64,000 bases of DNA from Bolinopsis microptera (taxonomy: Eukaryota > Ctenophora > Tentaculata > Lobata > Bolinopsidae), in the NCBI RefSeq assembly GCF_026151205.1, contig NC_087082.1:7261908-7325907 (forward strand). The letters are read 5' to 3'. A program made the position numbers and the translations under genes. Each line of letters opens with the position of its first letter. The stretch's first letter is position 1. The notes beneath the pieces were generated by a model, which saw only the letters and a list, made by a program, of their open reading frames with translations, did not search any database and was not told where the DNA came from. Below are positions 37,401 through 50,300 of the stretch, in pieces.

Positions 37401-40400
37401 AGCAACCAGTCCGAAAACCTGGAACAAGAATGGAACCATGAACACTAAAGTGATTTGAAGTAGCCTGCTGTGATGCCGCAAGTTCTGGTAGATATTGAAC
37501 GCGTTGTCAGTCCAAGCTGCCATGATCTGAACAACCCATACCGCAGAACGACCAGAGAAAAATAAACTGTAGACTTGCAGAAACACAGACACAAGTAAAC
37601 CTACAACGAGAAAGACTGCCACTCTTCCGATAGTGAGTTTCTTGAACGGATACACGATCTGAACCCACCTACAGATCGCCATGACACTGGTGACCAGTAG
37701 GGAGGAGATTAAAAGAGCCAGTACTACTACCGACCTGACCTTCTCATACACTGACACGTGCAACTTTATACAGTTCCAGGGATCTGGGCCAGCACACCTG
37801 TACTGGTCTGGGAGAAGCTCAGGATGAGGCTCACTGTGGAGTGATGTGGTGAAGATATGGACAGGGAGGAGCACACATGTTGTTAGATCCACAACGGAGA
37901 GGATCCGGAAGAGGAAGCTGGCTACAGAGGGGGGTCGGGAGGTGCTGTAACGGTAGACGAGTGGGTTGAGGGTTATGGAGATGATGGTACTGACGGTGAT
38001 GAGCAGGATGGAAAGGATCTCTGGTGGCGTAGTTTCTCCGTCATTGAAATTTAACATGGTGCAAATGCAATATAGGATCCTACTGTGCACTGTGCAGGAG
38101 TGGACAATAGTTAACAAATCGTACTTATCAATTTCACACCATTACAATCGTAGTCATGTCGATAAAAAATGTAAAAAAGTCAAGTTAACCTATTCCCGAA
38201 ACCGGGAGAATGATAATAAATAACGAAAGCTGAACCCAGAACTAACGACTATAATATAAAACAAAGAGTTAAGAAGGTCTTTTAAGCTACCTAACGTTTG
38301 ATCAGCAAAGATCAAATTACAATTTATTAATGGCTTAAAGATTATCACATCTACATGACGTATTAGCGCCATTAATCGCCAATTTATTACAGTATTACTT
38401 TGCTGACACCCAGTTCTTCCTTAATTATTTTCAGTGTTATTAAGTAAGTAAGTACATACAGACCGAGGAGAACGTTGAACAACACTGAGGCCGCGAAGGC
38501 AAAGTGCCTACGGACGTATAAGACCAGGGGGACTCGACACCAATAGTGCAGAGCAAGAGTTATTAAAAACAGCACTCAGACTATCAGACCACTTCAGTAC
38601 ACTTCAGTACATCTTAATTGCATTAAACTGTGCCACTGCCAACTTAGTTTATATAAGTATATAGCATACAAGTTCATGTATGAGAGAGGGTTGAGGAATA
38701 GTTATTGGTTAACTATGTGTAAAACTGATAACGGAATGGAGGGGGGGGGGGCCGTGCCCGTAAAACTAAAAAAGTCCCAAAAGTGATTACGTAATATGTG
38801 AACGACCCCTTAATCGCTAATTTATTACTTTGCTCATGACTTAGCTTAATCCCAGTTCTTACTTAATTATTTTTAACGTTGAACAACGGAGTGCCTACGG
38901 ACGTATAAAGCCATAGGGACCATTAAAGCCATAGGGACCATTTTAGTAATCACTATATAGTATATAATAAGTTGACTAAGCATAAGGAATTTAAATAAGT
39001 TAATAAATAAGTTAATACTATTATCCGTCTACTGCGTCGTTTTCAGTAGTTCAACTCGTATGAATATATTATTTAACCAATTTTTATTGGGAGTGAACTT
39101 ACATATAATCTAATACTTCCGGCCTAGTTTGAGATTATGTGAGCATATAAAGAATAGGCCGTACCTAATAATACTAATATATCGTACCGATTAGTGATTT
39201 ATTTTCTACCATAAAGATTAAAGCTAGACAGGAGGCTCAATAGCATGACCGATCACCTCCTATCACGAATCGTAAGGTTGTGCGAACTTCGCTTCATAAG
39301 ACTACTTCAGTGCATCTTAATTGCATTAAGCTGTGCCAATCTCATTTAGGTTTATAGCAATAGCATATATAGTTCATGTATGAGGGAGGGTTGAGGAATG
39401 ATTATAAACAAACATGATTATAAACATGAGTAACATTAACAATAATCAAGTATAGAAATCCCGACGGCAAGCAGGCCTCAGACACAAAGTATAGGGCGGG
39501 TGATACTCGTAAAATATTTGTTCCAAATATTGACGTCGACGAGTTCAACTCGGCGCGCGTCTTGGTAGGTTATTAACCTACAAAGCATATATAATATGGT
39601 CGTTCCATGCAGTTGACCAGAACACTGTGTAAAATACATTGTAAGGTTTCACACTGTAGAATCCCTGCTAGAGCTTCAGAGAATTAGACCAACTATAAAA
39701 CGATTCTGCTAAGGACTGTAACGTCAAATGTCGTACAAATATGTTACTGTTAGAAACATCCTACTCCTAAGGTTATTAAGTGTTACAAAAATAAAATATG
39801 CTTTTTATTCTCGAGTTCATCACTGCTGCTATCTAATTGTAAGTAAATTAATATATTTATTCCCTAATTATCTAATAACTCCCTAATTATTGTCATGTTT
39901 TGGACTTGAGACGTTGAGGGGTACTGACATGAACATTTTTTAACACAATTATGTCCGCCCGACCTAATAGGTCCAACGTGTCATAACAAAAAAACCTACT
40001 TGTAGCTAGTGGTCTCCTGAACTCGTATAGGAATTTTCATCCAGATTAGACTAAAAATGACTGAGTTATGAGCCAAAACCCATATATTTGGGCATGTGTA
40101 CCAAATTTGATAGATTTTGGCCCATAAATTGGTCAAATATCAATATTTTTGAATGAAACTAACTTTATATGAAAGGTACATATAAATAAGCCTAAATTTT
40201 ATATTCCCTGTGAGGTATAGCTTTATGTCATGAACATGTAATTAGGTCCGACGGACCTAATTACATGTTCATGTCAGGTACATTGCGAGATGGTTTTGTC
40301 TATATGCAGAAAAAATTGAGTTTGAAGCCGGACGGTGGTCAAGTTATTAATTCGTTTATATAGCCCTTGTTAATACGTCGATTATAATCTGCCAGAATTC

Positions 40401-41592
40401 AATTCCCGAATGCTCGACTGACTGACAATGTTTCTTCTTTTTCCCCATTTAGAATACAAAGATTAGTACATTTTAGCTTATGATTAATATTATATTTTTA
40501 CCTATAGTTTACCTAGATCTAGAGTAAAAGGAAATATGTAGTGAGTAAAAATGAAATTATTATATTTCAAAGGAAAAACCTCGTAATTTGGGACTTCATG
40601 GACATCTTCACTTCCTTTTACAGTTCTTAATGATTCCTGAAATCATTTTTAACTATCAGATTTTTGATAAAAATGGTAAGGGGTTGCAGGAGAAGAAGTG
40701 AGTAAAAAAGGATAGGAGAGAGGCGATGAGGGCAAAATGAGGTAATGACCAATTTTATACGTCCGAGGGACAACAACAACATGGCGAGCCTAGCATAAGC
40801 AAGCTAGAAACGAGGGGGCCGGGCCGATGCGGTGCGGCCACGATCCTTTCGGTATACAACAGAAGGACGGGCTTTTTGCAAACAATCACTAAACAGTAAA
40901 CAGGTTCTTACAATTTTTAAGATATCTGTAGTCTGCTGATTTCGAGCATCCTCCAAGTCCTTTGCAATATGCTCGTTTACATTCTGAAAAATTATTGAGA
41001 CTCTAAGTCACTTTAAAGATTAACAATCAATTTAACTGTGGTTCAGAACTCACTCTATGATCTATCCCAGCTAACCCCCCAGGTTGATGTTCCAATTTAG
41101 TCAAATGTTAGTCTATCATAATTTAAGCTCATGGACAAATTTGAAGCCGCGCATGTCACGGTGAATGTGAAAAACGCGCTTTTTACATAATATGTCTATT
41201 GCGCGCTACAACTAAATTAAGCTTGAATATTGTGACTTGTGGCAATGAGGGGTATAAAAATCCAGCTTTTAATCTCAAATTACCCGTTGCATCTTTGTTT
41301 CTTCCACATGCTGAAACGATTTTAAATTATCAATCAACGGCTCACCATAGTAATCTCATTTAGGAAAAACTCAATGAACTTCTTCAAAACGACCGATGAG
41401 AAAAGCATTCATAAAATGCAATAGAAAATATCTAAGTAAGCTGCGTGCTACCTCCAAAAGTCGGTCCACCAGAAGAACGAAGCTACCGTAGGTAAAGCAG
41501 TTCTCTAAAGGAGCCAGTTTAGTTGAAGGAGCCAGTGTTTCAGCAGGAGCCAGAATATCTGGGAGAGTCTGTAATATTGCCGGCTCTGTCAT
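34467..41592 (-). CDS. Long coiled-coil protein, ~734 aa, function unknown
   Basis: Six exons join in phase and sum to 735 codons including the stop: 41452-41592 (ATG, MTEPAILQTLPDILAP), 41346-41381, 41284-41310, 40912-40983, 36287-36518 and 34467-36163. The first ~60 residues form hydrophobic helical segments (FVLLVDRLLEKFIEFFLNE). Residues ~70-350 are heptad-rich (KYHQSVSEQEQTKLKYEVLK; EERVFRLQVQVKLVQSV), predicting parallel coiled coil. The rest is Ser/Pro/Glu-rich and probably disordered, with many SP and TP sites, two KRFKR/KRLK basic patches and a basic C-terminal end (RKAFRRVDKDRTEKLSLYK). This resembles cytoskeletal, centrosomal or nuclear scaffold proteins in style, but I recognise no family. 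Intron 4 (36519-40911) contains a complete GPCR gene. Confidence 0.75.
36843..38057 (-). CDS. Single-exon class A-like GPCR, nested in an intron
   Basis: An intronless 404-residue seven-helix protein. Start chosen at ATG 38057 (MLNFNDGETTPPEI); the frame is open 20 codons further but without another ATG. Visible helices: TM1 SILLITVSTIISITLNPLVY, TM2 FRILSVVDLTTCVLLPV, TM3 with SVMAICRWVQIVYPF, TM4 VAVFLVVGLLVSVFLQVY, TM5 ITLVFMVPFLFQVFGLVA, TM6 FVIYHTTSFIL, TM7 ALSALNPVIFLAF. The DRY triplet is CRW, and NPxxY is NPVIF. Extracellular cysteines before TM3 (YRCAGPDPWNC) suit a disulphide. The basic C-tail has several Ser/Thr. It lies on the same strand inside intron 4 of the coiled-coil gene, which suggests a retrocopy or nested origin. 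Ligand unknown. Confidence 0.82.
   Translation of the reverse strand: MLNFNDGETTPPEILSILLITVSTIISITLNPLVYRYSTSRPPSVASFLFRILSVVDLTTCVLLPVHIFTTSLHSEPHPELLPDQYRCAGPDPWNCIKLHVSVYEKVRSVVVLALLISSLLVTSVMAICRWVQIVYPFKKLTIGRVAVFLVVGLLVSVFLQVYSLFFSGRSAVWVVQIMAAWTDNAFNIYQNLRHHSRLLQITLVFMVPFLFQVFGLVASVLTISEISKRQGVRIGAKPGQATKRGTVKIIATNCGSLLFVIYHTTSFILQLKPTKTILNNGDIAVNSLCEAWMNFSFGYLLPTALSALNPVIFLAFTPKALRYFSWARKLGLVARNAPEELSMKLRIKVTPVQRIKNEANMTGMGKRRGTFMAVSPQTIYRDSAMLRSKSATGKIAFNSKETL
38386..39405. repeat. Local segmental duplication, ~320-590 bp arms
   Basis: Sequence at 38386-38700 (GTGCCTACGGACGTATAAG; CATCTTAATTGCATTAAACT; TTCATGTATGAGAGAGGGTT) recurs in the same order at 38815-39405 with insertions. 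The first copy has a 62-codon hydrophobic open frame on the minus strand (38387-38575) that the second copy does not keep; it is probably not a gene. Confidence 0.6.
39501..39590. repeat. Dispersed ~90-bp repeat, copy 2
   Basis: Matches 31698-31786: GGTGATACTCGTAAAATATTTG, then CAACTCGGC, then CTTGGTAGGTTATTAACCTAC. Both copies lie in long introns. Confidence 0.6.
39920..40273. repeat. Repeat ending in a 45-bp palindrome
   Basis: TGACATGAACAT at ~39927 and CCTAATAGGTCC nearby foreshadow a near-perfect palindrome at 40229-40273, CATGAACATGTAATTAGGTC facing its complement around one base. It may be an inverted-repeat transposon relic inside the coiled-coil gene intron. Confidence 0.5.
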
Positions 41593-42003
41593 TACTAAAT
41601 ACTTGGTATTGTTAGTTTCATGTTTAGATTGGCATCCCTGTCACGGAATGAATTATTATACATACATATTGTATATACATATTGTATTAGCTACAGTGAC
41701 GATCATATAATGAGTGATGGCAACCAGGTCCTAAAAATTCAAATTATTATTCGAGTTTAGTTTAATGTCTATATCAAGATCATTATTGAGTAAGGACTAA
41801 GGAGTAATAAGAACAAGTTAATAAAATTATTTAGTTCTGGATTCATCAAATCTAAATACTTAAAAACCAAATAATCAAGTTAATAAACAATAAACATCCA
41901 ATAACTGCTAGTAAGAATCTCAATCTGATAATCCTATTAAAATCTGTTATATAAATGAACTATAAAAGAAAGTAAGATCATTGTTATTCTGACAAATTAT
42001 CGG
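41593..42003. promoter_or_regulatory. Upstream region of the coiled-coil gene
   Basis: About 400 bases separate the first ATG (41592) from the foldback element. The region is AT-rich with a duplicated CATATTGTATA motif near 41665; no clear core promoter could be assigned. Confidence 0.3.
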
Positions 42004-43535
42004 GTATAGGACACAAGGGCGGAAGACGCGTGGGCGGAGGTCGCGTAGGCGGAAGACTTGAGGGCGGAGGACGCAAGGGCGGAAGTTTCCTAAAAGGTTG
42101 GACACGAGGGCGGAGGTCGCGATGGCGGAGGTCGATCCCATGATTTGGGCGGAAGACTCGTAAAACGATCACATGTCCTAAATGCTCGACTGGTAATACT
42201 ACAAAACCGGAAACATCACACAACGTACTTCAAATTGTATAAATTATATAGGTTATATTCAATCAAAGTTATATTCAATCATTTTAGTGGTACTGATTTC
42301 GAATTCTTTGTAACTTTACAAACAAAATACACAGGGTTATACTTATAGAGAACGCTTAACGGTAATATAAATCACAATGTAATCAATCAATTTTGTCAAA
42401 CCCGAATAGAATAATATCACAATAACATAAACATTTCACATAGCACAACATCATCCTCGTACGAATGGTAGTTCTGAACTATGCTGAAGATTCTTCTATC
42501 CTTGTCGCTATTGGCCTTCCTCCTCTTAGGCTGCTGCTCTCCAAGCGAATTCGCTAAGGTCTTCTTGTCTGTCGAGGACTGTTCCATCTGGACTAGGAGA
42601 TTCTGACGTTGTGACTCAAGTTGTTCGTTTCACTGTGCAATCTTTTCGTGTGAAAACTGTTGATCATATCCCAGAAGCCCTTGTGTCATGTGAGTCAAAC
42701 TATCGAATCGAGTCACGTGATACATAACTTCGACTCACGTCATGAATCACCATGGTCATGATCTCATATAACACAACGGTATGTGAGGACATCACAACAT
42801 CACGTAAACTGATCTGGGATATGATCAACTGTTTTCACACGAAGAGATTGCACAGTGAAACGAACAACTTGAGTCACAACGTAGACGACTCGAGAGACAA
42901 CTAGTATATTTAAGACCGATGTTGGGAATAGAAGTATCTTATTATTTAGTTCCAGCTACATCTCAACTACTACAATAACAACCATGTACGATGAAGATAC
43001 ATTTCATTGCAGCAGTCCAGATGGAACAGTCCTCGACAGACAAGAAGATCTTAGCGAATTCGCTTGGAGAGCAGCCGCCTAAGAGGAAGAAGGCCAACAG
43101 CGACAAGGATAAAAGAATCCTCAGCATAGTTCAGAACTACCATTCGTACGAGGATGATATTTTAACCTATATTGATTTGCTAAAGAGTGCTATGTGAAAT
43201 GTTTATGTTATTGCATGATATTATTCTATTCGGGTTTTGACAAAATTGATTGATTACATTGTGATTTATATTACCTTTAAGCGTTCTCTATAACCCTGTG
43301 TATTTTGTTTTTAAAGTTACAAAGAATTCGAAATCAGTACCACTAAAATGATTGAATATAACTTATATAATTTATACAATTTGAAGTACGTTGTGTGATG
43401 TTTCAGGTTTTGTAGTATTACCAGTCGAGCATTTAGGACATGTGATCGTTTTACGAGACTTCCGCCCAAATCATGGGATCGACCTCCGCCTACGCGACCT
43501 CCGCACACGCGTCTTCCGCCCTCCTGATTGGTTCC
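42004..43535. mobile_element. ~1.5 kb foldback element with internal open frame
   Basis: Left (42004-42675) and right (42815-43535) arms are imperfect reverse complements over ~600-700 bases. The outer ends are rich in a GGGCGGAAG / GGCGGAGGTCGC tandem motif, more repeated on the left. The right arm has a 68-codon open frame (42991-43197) with a basic PPKRKKA patch; on the left arm the corresponding reverse frame is disrupted. The ~140-bp centre carries CACGTGA and TCACGT motifs. It lies between the prominin gene 3' end and the coiled-coil gene start. No transposase is visible; Foldback-type or a head-to-head duplication are both possible. Confidence 0.7.
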
Positions 43536-44356
43536 CAAATTATCAACAGAGTTGAAATTGAGGTTGGCTTTATCTCCTCTGACAAGTGTAAAGCGTCAAA
43601 TATACGCTACAAATTCAAAATTATCAAAAGATTATAGTCATATTATTGCTTACAATTTTATGAACGCATAGCCGCCTGCGGCTTTAGTTAGATTATATCA
43701 CGTCATAACATCATTTTAATCCTAGCAGAAAAAGGCATTGTCCCCAAACTGGATATCAAAATCGTCTTAAATTTCTTCAATTATTATTGTTAAAAAGTAT
43801 AATATTGAACTCTGTAGTAACATTATTTCATCTGTATAAGGCACAGCCTCGATGGTAGCTAAAAATCAGACGTACGATCAAATCCCACGTTTCAAGGATC
43901 TCCAGTCTCACACTCATTGGCTGAAAATCATTGTGTTAGAATACTAAACACGGATTTATTTGGATGTGAATTTCCCTGAATTTCTATTAAACCGAGCTTG
44001 CCGCACTATACTTACATTAATCAGTTTAATTTTTCGCAAATAACAGTGAAAATGCAAGCTCAACAACACAATCCTACACCACACAGTAGCAATGAGAAAT
44101 GCGGCATTTTTCCAGTAAGCTTACATTTACCACTTATTAGCCAATACTGTAATTTTGCAGGGAAATTGTAATACAACTTGTGGAAAACCAAGTCTTAAGT
44201 TATATCACCTATGCAACCGATAGACGATATTATTTACCATCAATGATAGATTTATACTTCAACATTAATTTACCTTTCCGATTTTCAAAGTAACCTGAAT
44301 ACCTGATGATGGTGATATACCTCACGCTCGAAATTCTTTAAAAAATACAGACTTAC
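43536..44356. other. Region expected to hold the last prominin exon(s)
   Basis: The prominin exon ending at 44357 has a good donor (GTAAGT), so at least one further coding exon for the cytoplasmic tail should lie here. I could not identify it with confidence. Confidence 0.35.
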
Positions 44357-47300
44357 AATCCAGCGATTATATCTTCCTTGGAGATATCATCAGGGTGTCT
44401 CTCCTCCAACTGTAAGAAGTAGGTTGCTAGGCTACCAGCCACCAACATATGGAACGCAAGGACTAGTCCCAATAACCCTTGTGACATCCACGCTAGAGTC
44501 TGGAGGGAGAGGGAGGGTTTTATAAGTCAGGTGTAATGTAGAAGTACGGTAAAACCCCAATTAACCGCAGCCATTTCCTTCCCCGAAATTATTGATAAAT
44601 GAAACCAAAAAACCTTAAAATATCAGTTGCGCTTTTTTCAATCGTTTTTTCAATAATGATATTGTAAAATGAAATGACAGATTCAGTGGCAGCGCCTAAT
44701 AAAACTAAGGGGTGGCGCTGTTAACACACACAGTCAATAAATAAAGGGACAGTAATTGTGATAATATGGCGTACCATAGCAGAGACCATGTACCCGCAGA
44801 AGTAGTTCATTGTATTGTCAAGAATCTTAGAGATAGGATAACACACAGCCAAGGTATTCTGCATTGTTTCGTTCATCTGCCAGGTAAAACAGCTAACCTC
44901 GTTGTGAAGTACTGGCTGCCAGTAGTCAATATAAGTCTGAAACAGCGGGGTAGATTAATTAATAGTAGATTAATTAACTAATAGAACTTGTTCAGCTGCA
45001 TCTAACTTCTTCGTGTTAAGTTAGTAAGTTTTAAACCTTTATTCAAATCTGCTTTTTTCTGCTGTGTAAATTACCTTACCTCCGTCTGTTTTTGGTTGGG
45101 ACTAAATAGTTGGCAGTTGGGTTTCACGGATAATTATTTATTAATTAATTAATGATAGGTATACCTGGTTGATGATATCCCAGGAGAATTTGACCCCGTC
45201 GTTAAGAAGATTCTTGTTGGTAAAGTCGTACTCTTCCATCAGCAGATTTATGAACTCTGGACCGTACTTACTCCACTGTGCCTCTACCAGACTAGCTTTA
45301 TTTTTCATGTCTAACTGATGAATGAGATATGGATCACGTTCATATAGTATTTTTATCTTAAGGGGTAGTATTTGTTTATATTCCAGCCGATGTGTTTATA
45401 TATATTATATAATATATGTATGTATTATTTGAAATAGACTGAACAAATTGGTAGAAACTTACAATCGCTGCCTTCTTTTCTGTTATGGCGTCCACCCATT
45501 CAAGACAGTAAAATTTATGAAAGTTCCAAGTAGCATTTTCGTGAGTAAATAGATGCTGAAAAAACGATTAGTTTTAAGTTTTCATTTTACAGTTTATTGA
45601 TTAAAACAATCGATCATTTCCCCACGCGAAATAGTGTAAAAAGGAAAATGTTGGCAATTACTGACTGCAGTTTTAATTCCTTTATTTGTTTAATATAACT
45701 TATTTAAGTTAATCTCCCAGTCTACCTTGCAATCGAACACTTCTCCCTCTGTTTCAGTAATTTGTGCACCGTATGGTTTGAAAGCACTGCAGAAATCTTT
45801 ATTATCTATCTTTATCTTACTATCTGATTCGGACTTTGGGCTTATCTCGTCAAACGTTACCTCCATAAAACCGTTTGCTAACTGAATTTTTACAATTTTT
45901 ATGATTTCGCAAAGATTATAAGATTCTTAATTATCTTCACTGCAGACTAGATAACTGATAACTGAAGAAATCTATATCAAATGCCTTTAGAAAATCAAGA
46001 ATGAAGTTTAGTTATAAGAGAAAAACCTATAATATCATGATTAAACAAAAACAGTAAAAATTTACACAGCAAAGAAACGCACGTTATTTTTTAGAGTTTT
46101 CCAAGAGAGCTGTGTGGCAAAGCTGACATTCCAGAAAGTTAGCCATTCCACAAGTTCAGGAGGGTAGGCTGGGTAGTTGTTGAAGTTAAGAGACACGTCG
46201 TTCATCAGCTGCGTTACCGTGTAATCTATATTCAGCGACTGAGGAGTATTGACAACTTTTAAAACAAATCTTCGTACTAAACTTTCTCTCAAATTTAGAT
46301 TTGTTCTTACCGTTTCATCCCCGTAAATATTGTTAACAACGAACTATTACCTTATCATAACGTCATTACAGTCAATTAGAATTTCTGATAAACCACAAAT
46401 TAAAAACTAATCAATTAACCTCGTTGAGTTGCATCATGGACACAAGATCATAATCTGAATCGTTAACGAGTCCCAGAGAATACCACAGGGTCTTGTTATC
46501 CCGGCACCTCAGCCACAGATCCTTGAAGGTCATTGGGTAGGTGTCATTTCCTAACACTGCACGTCCCAGCACGGAGTAGTCAACTATCACTTTATCGTCA
46601 AACAGCTGTAATGAAGTCAGTGTAGGTTGTGTGAGTTGTGATTATTTGCCACACCAAACTGTTGCTTCTGCTTTAGTGCCGTCAGTATAATAATGATCAT
46701 GCACAGGGACCAGGGTAAGGTAAATTTTAAAAGTTTAAATTAACGTGGCTTTAAATTGACGTTTTATAAGAAATACCCTTCTTATTTTGGTGGTTTTAAC
46801 ATTTTCAAACGGACTTGATATGACTCACCCTGAAAAGGGACTCATTGTAATAATCTTTACAAACGAGACTGAAGGCTGTTCCAGGAACGAAGAAGAGAGT
46901 AGCCATGAAGAGGTTGATGATAGCCATCATAGCGGCCCAGTAGGAGGATAACTTTATCAGCCTTCCCCCCATACTACACGCTGATGTCCTGAAAAAGGTT
47001 GGTACACACTATAATCTTACAATATAGCATAACATTAACACAATCAAACAAAACAAGCGGTTAAACTTTCTGCTACTGTATTATTACAGTAGTAGTATTG
47101 TATATTAAGTTACCCGTCCGTTTACTTCATGTGCAGAACCGTTCATTTACAAAACCAGACTCAGACCTTAGACTGACGTTACCTCAAATGAGGGGGAACA
47201 CCTCAGACTGACGTTACCTCAAATGAGGGGGAACACCTCAGACTGACGTTACCTCAAATGAGGGGGAACACCACAGACTGACGCTACCTCAAATGAGGGG

Positions 47301-50300
47301 GAAGTGGGGAACACCTCAGACTGACGTTACCTCAAATGAGGGGGAACACCTCAGACTGACGTTACCTCAAATGAGGGGGAACATCTCAGACTGACGTTAC
47401 CTCAAATGAGGGGGAACATCTCAGACTGACGTTACCACAAATGAGGGGGAACACCTCAGACTGACGTTACCTCAAATTAGAGGGAACACCTCACTCTGAC
47501 GTTACCTCAAATGAGGGGGAACATCACTGATGTTACAGTATCCCATGCAGACACCAGCTACAGCTAAACAGGCCGACAACATGCAGAATGTCACTATGAA
47601 GATCGTCCCAATGTTCCTGGGAGAGGATATTGGTTAGTTACAGTCATCACAACCTAGCATCTGTTAGCTCGAATGGAGGAGCTTCAGAGAAAGAGAGGTC
47701 AGCCGAGATTTTAAACGAGGTCAATTTCTAAGCCAGGTCTCTCCCCAGTGTTATTGCTTTCCTCTACAATACAGTGAATATCAATCTATTTTCAGTATGA
47801 CTCACTAAAAAACAAATCAAGATAACCTGATATTATCGAATTTGCTGGCGTCACTGTCGGATGAAATGCTGGACAAAATTGTTGTTTTGAGCTTGTCGAA
47901 CACTTCGTTGGTCTCGTTGAATCTCTGTTGTATTGTTTCGAACTGAGCCGTCATCTCCGCTGCTGCTTCATCAAGAGAGAAGTACGCCTCTGTGATACAG
48001 ATAAGATTAGATAACAGTCAGCATAGCACCGAACAGATTGATGAATGATGACAATATGTTCCTTGGTTATTAGTATTCACTGAATATGTGTAATGGTGTA
48101 ATTGCTAGACAACAGACACTCGTATATCGTGTCTGAGGTCTTTCAGTTCAGACACTCTTCTTAAAAATCTTAAAAGAGTAACATATTATAAAGGACCAAT
48201 ATTGACAAAAACAACTTCCTCGTTGGACACAAATAATTATCTGTCAAGGATAAGTCCATATCATTGAAGTGCAGAGAAAAATACTCTACGAGTTTTCTTA
48301 CCCTTTCTTGCTAGGTCAGATGTTTTCCACATTGTGAAATCTGATGCAGTAGGTATATTTTCACCATACCGTTTCTTCTCCAAAACAGTACAGGTTGGGT
48401 ATTGGAAAGCAGAGGAGCCTCTAGCTGTAGCTTCTTTCAGCGCTTTGGCCGTGGAGGGAGCACAGAAAGGTACTTTACAGTACTCCCAGTCTGTAGCTCC
48501 TGTCCCTGTGAAGCACCTGCAAGAAGGGTTGTAGAGTGATGGAGGTCCATTCTAAAATAATCAACAGTGCCGCAAAGACCCTATTTAGACAGAAAATGCG
48601 TGGCTTCATTACACGTCACTCTTCTGCAAGTTCCATCTAGTTGGGTACTAGGAATGCAACCTGGTCACATTTTAACAGAGACTTAAACAGAAAATGATCA
48701 TGATAGAAGCAAACAATTTGAAAGATTTTTAATAGGACATTTTCAAATTTCAGTTTTCGACGAAGGAAAATTTTGGAAGATTTTCAAATAGAAGTTTTTT
48801 TGCCATTTCCTTGACCGAAATTTCACTGTTTTAACTTAATTTTTCTTGAATGACTCAATAATGAGTTTACTGTGGAGTGTGGATGCACTCGATTGAGGTG
48901 CTGAAAGTTACCTTACTCGGGATTATTACGACGGGTTTATTAACGACCGGTTAAAATATGGTTCGGGAAAAATATGGCGAAATTGCTCAAAACCCACCAC
49001 ATTTTCCCGGTCGCCATTTTACCGGTGTCCAACCTTTCAATTTTAGATTCAAAAATTTTGTCTCAGATGTAAATTTCCTTATTAGAGATAGGCAAGTTTA
49101 GAAATTTTCGCATTGCTCAAACTTGTGAAGCAAGTCGAATTATCAATAATTGTTGAAAGTAGACAGAAATAATGACTCGTGGTTAATCAAACTAGATAGA
49201 AAATAATTTTTAACATTAGAAGCGTAACAACCAGATCGATATAAGGATAAAGGGAGAGCTGTTTAGTCTTCCAATAAGTTGTAATCATCTTCTTTATCTT
49301 CATCTGGATCATCCCTTTCATCATCCCCCCTTTTCTGAGCCTGGAACTCGTAATCATATGCCGCTCTTAGGAGTACCTTCATTTTGTCAGCTAAAGGTGC
49401 GACAAAATGAAGAAATTAAAAATTGGCCGATTTAAATCAAATTTGACAATAAGGATATATGACAAGAATTGGGCAAAAAGGTGAATTTTTTGCAATTTTA
49501 GCCAAATGAAGTCGAAAAACCTACAACAAGTGTCCCAATAGTCTTCTTTAGTGAATATAAGACAACGATTAAAATATGAGCACCCATACCCCTTGGGAAC
49601 CCTAAAAGCTGAGTCGGCGGGTTTATTAACGACCGGTGAAAATGTGGTTCGGGAAAAATATGGCGAAATTACCCTAAACCCGCCACTTTATCCCGGTCAT
49701 AATAATCCCGAGTAAGGTAGCTAACCGTAGAAAACTTTGAAATAGGTCTTTATCTTCGGTTAGTAACATAAATATGAAATGGAAATAAACACTCCACTTA
49801 CCAAGCTCGTGTCTTGACATCATTGTCTGTTTTAGTTCCATACAGCCCCTTTTGAGGGCTAGGATTCCTACAGAAGTTATGTTGAAAAGATATATCTTCA
49901 ATATCATCCAGATAATACAGCCCAGTGTAGCCCTGGTCAGCCGCCCAGGAGTCCCACGTGGCTCCTTCTTCTCCTTCTACTGCCACCTGAGCCCACTTCT
50001 TACAGTCCGTTCCTTTCACTGTTACGGAGATATTCCCACGGTAGTCCGACTGGTTCCCGCCGGGTTGTATTTTATCTTCTTTGTATATTTCTTTTGGTCC
50101 GCACTCTGATATGGTTAGAATGATAGGCTATGAGCTGGTTTGAGGAAAATTCTTAAAAACACATTGCATTTGTTTTCTTGTTATAACTAATTATTCATCA
50201 AATTAACAAATTAACAAATTAGTTAAGCAGATATGACTTACTTGTATAGTCAGTATTGTTGGTGTTAGGATCACTTTGGTCAAGGGCATACTGAATACTG

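Noticed and set aside
38387-38575. 62-codon hydrophobic open frame as a gene
   Set aside because: It lies in a local duplication, is not kept in the second copy, and has no supporting start context or family.
48302-48550. Acceptor at ~48551 (TTTTAG) for the second kringle exon
   Set aside because: With the upstream donor it creates a stop (TG plus A). The acceptor at 48517 restores WCFT and the kringle spacing.
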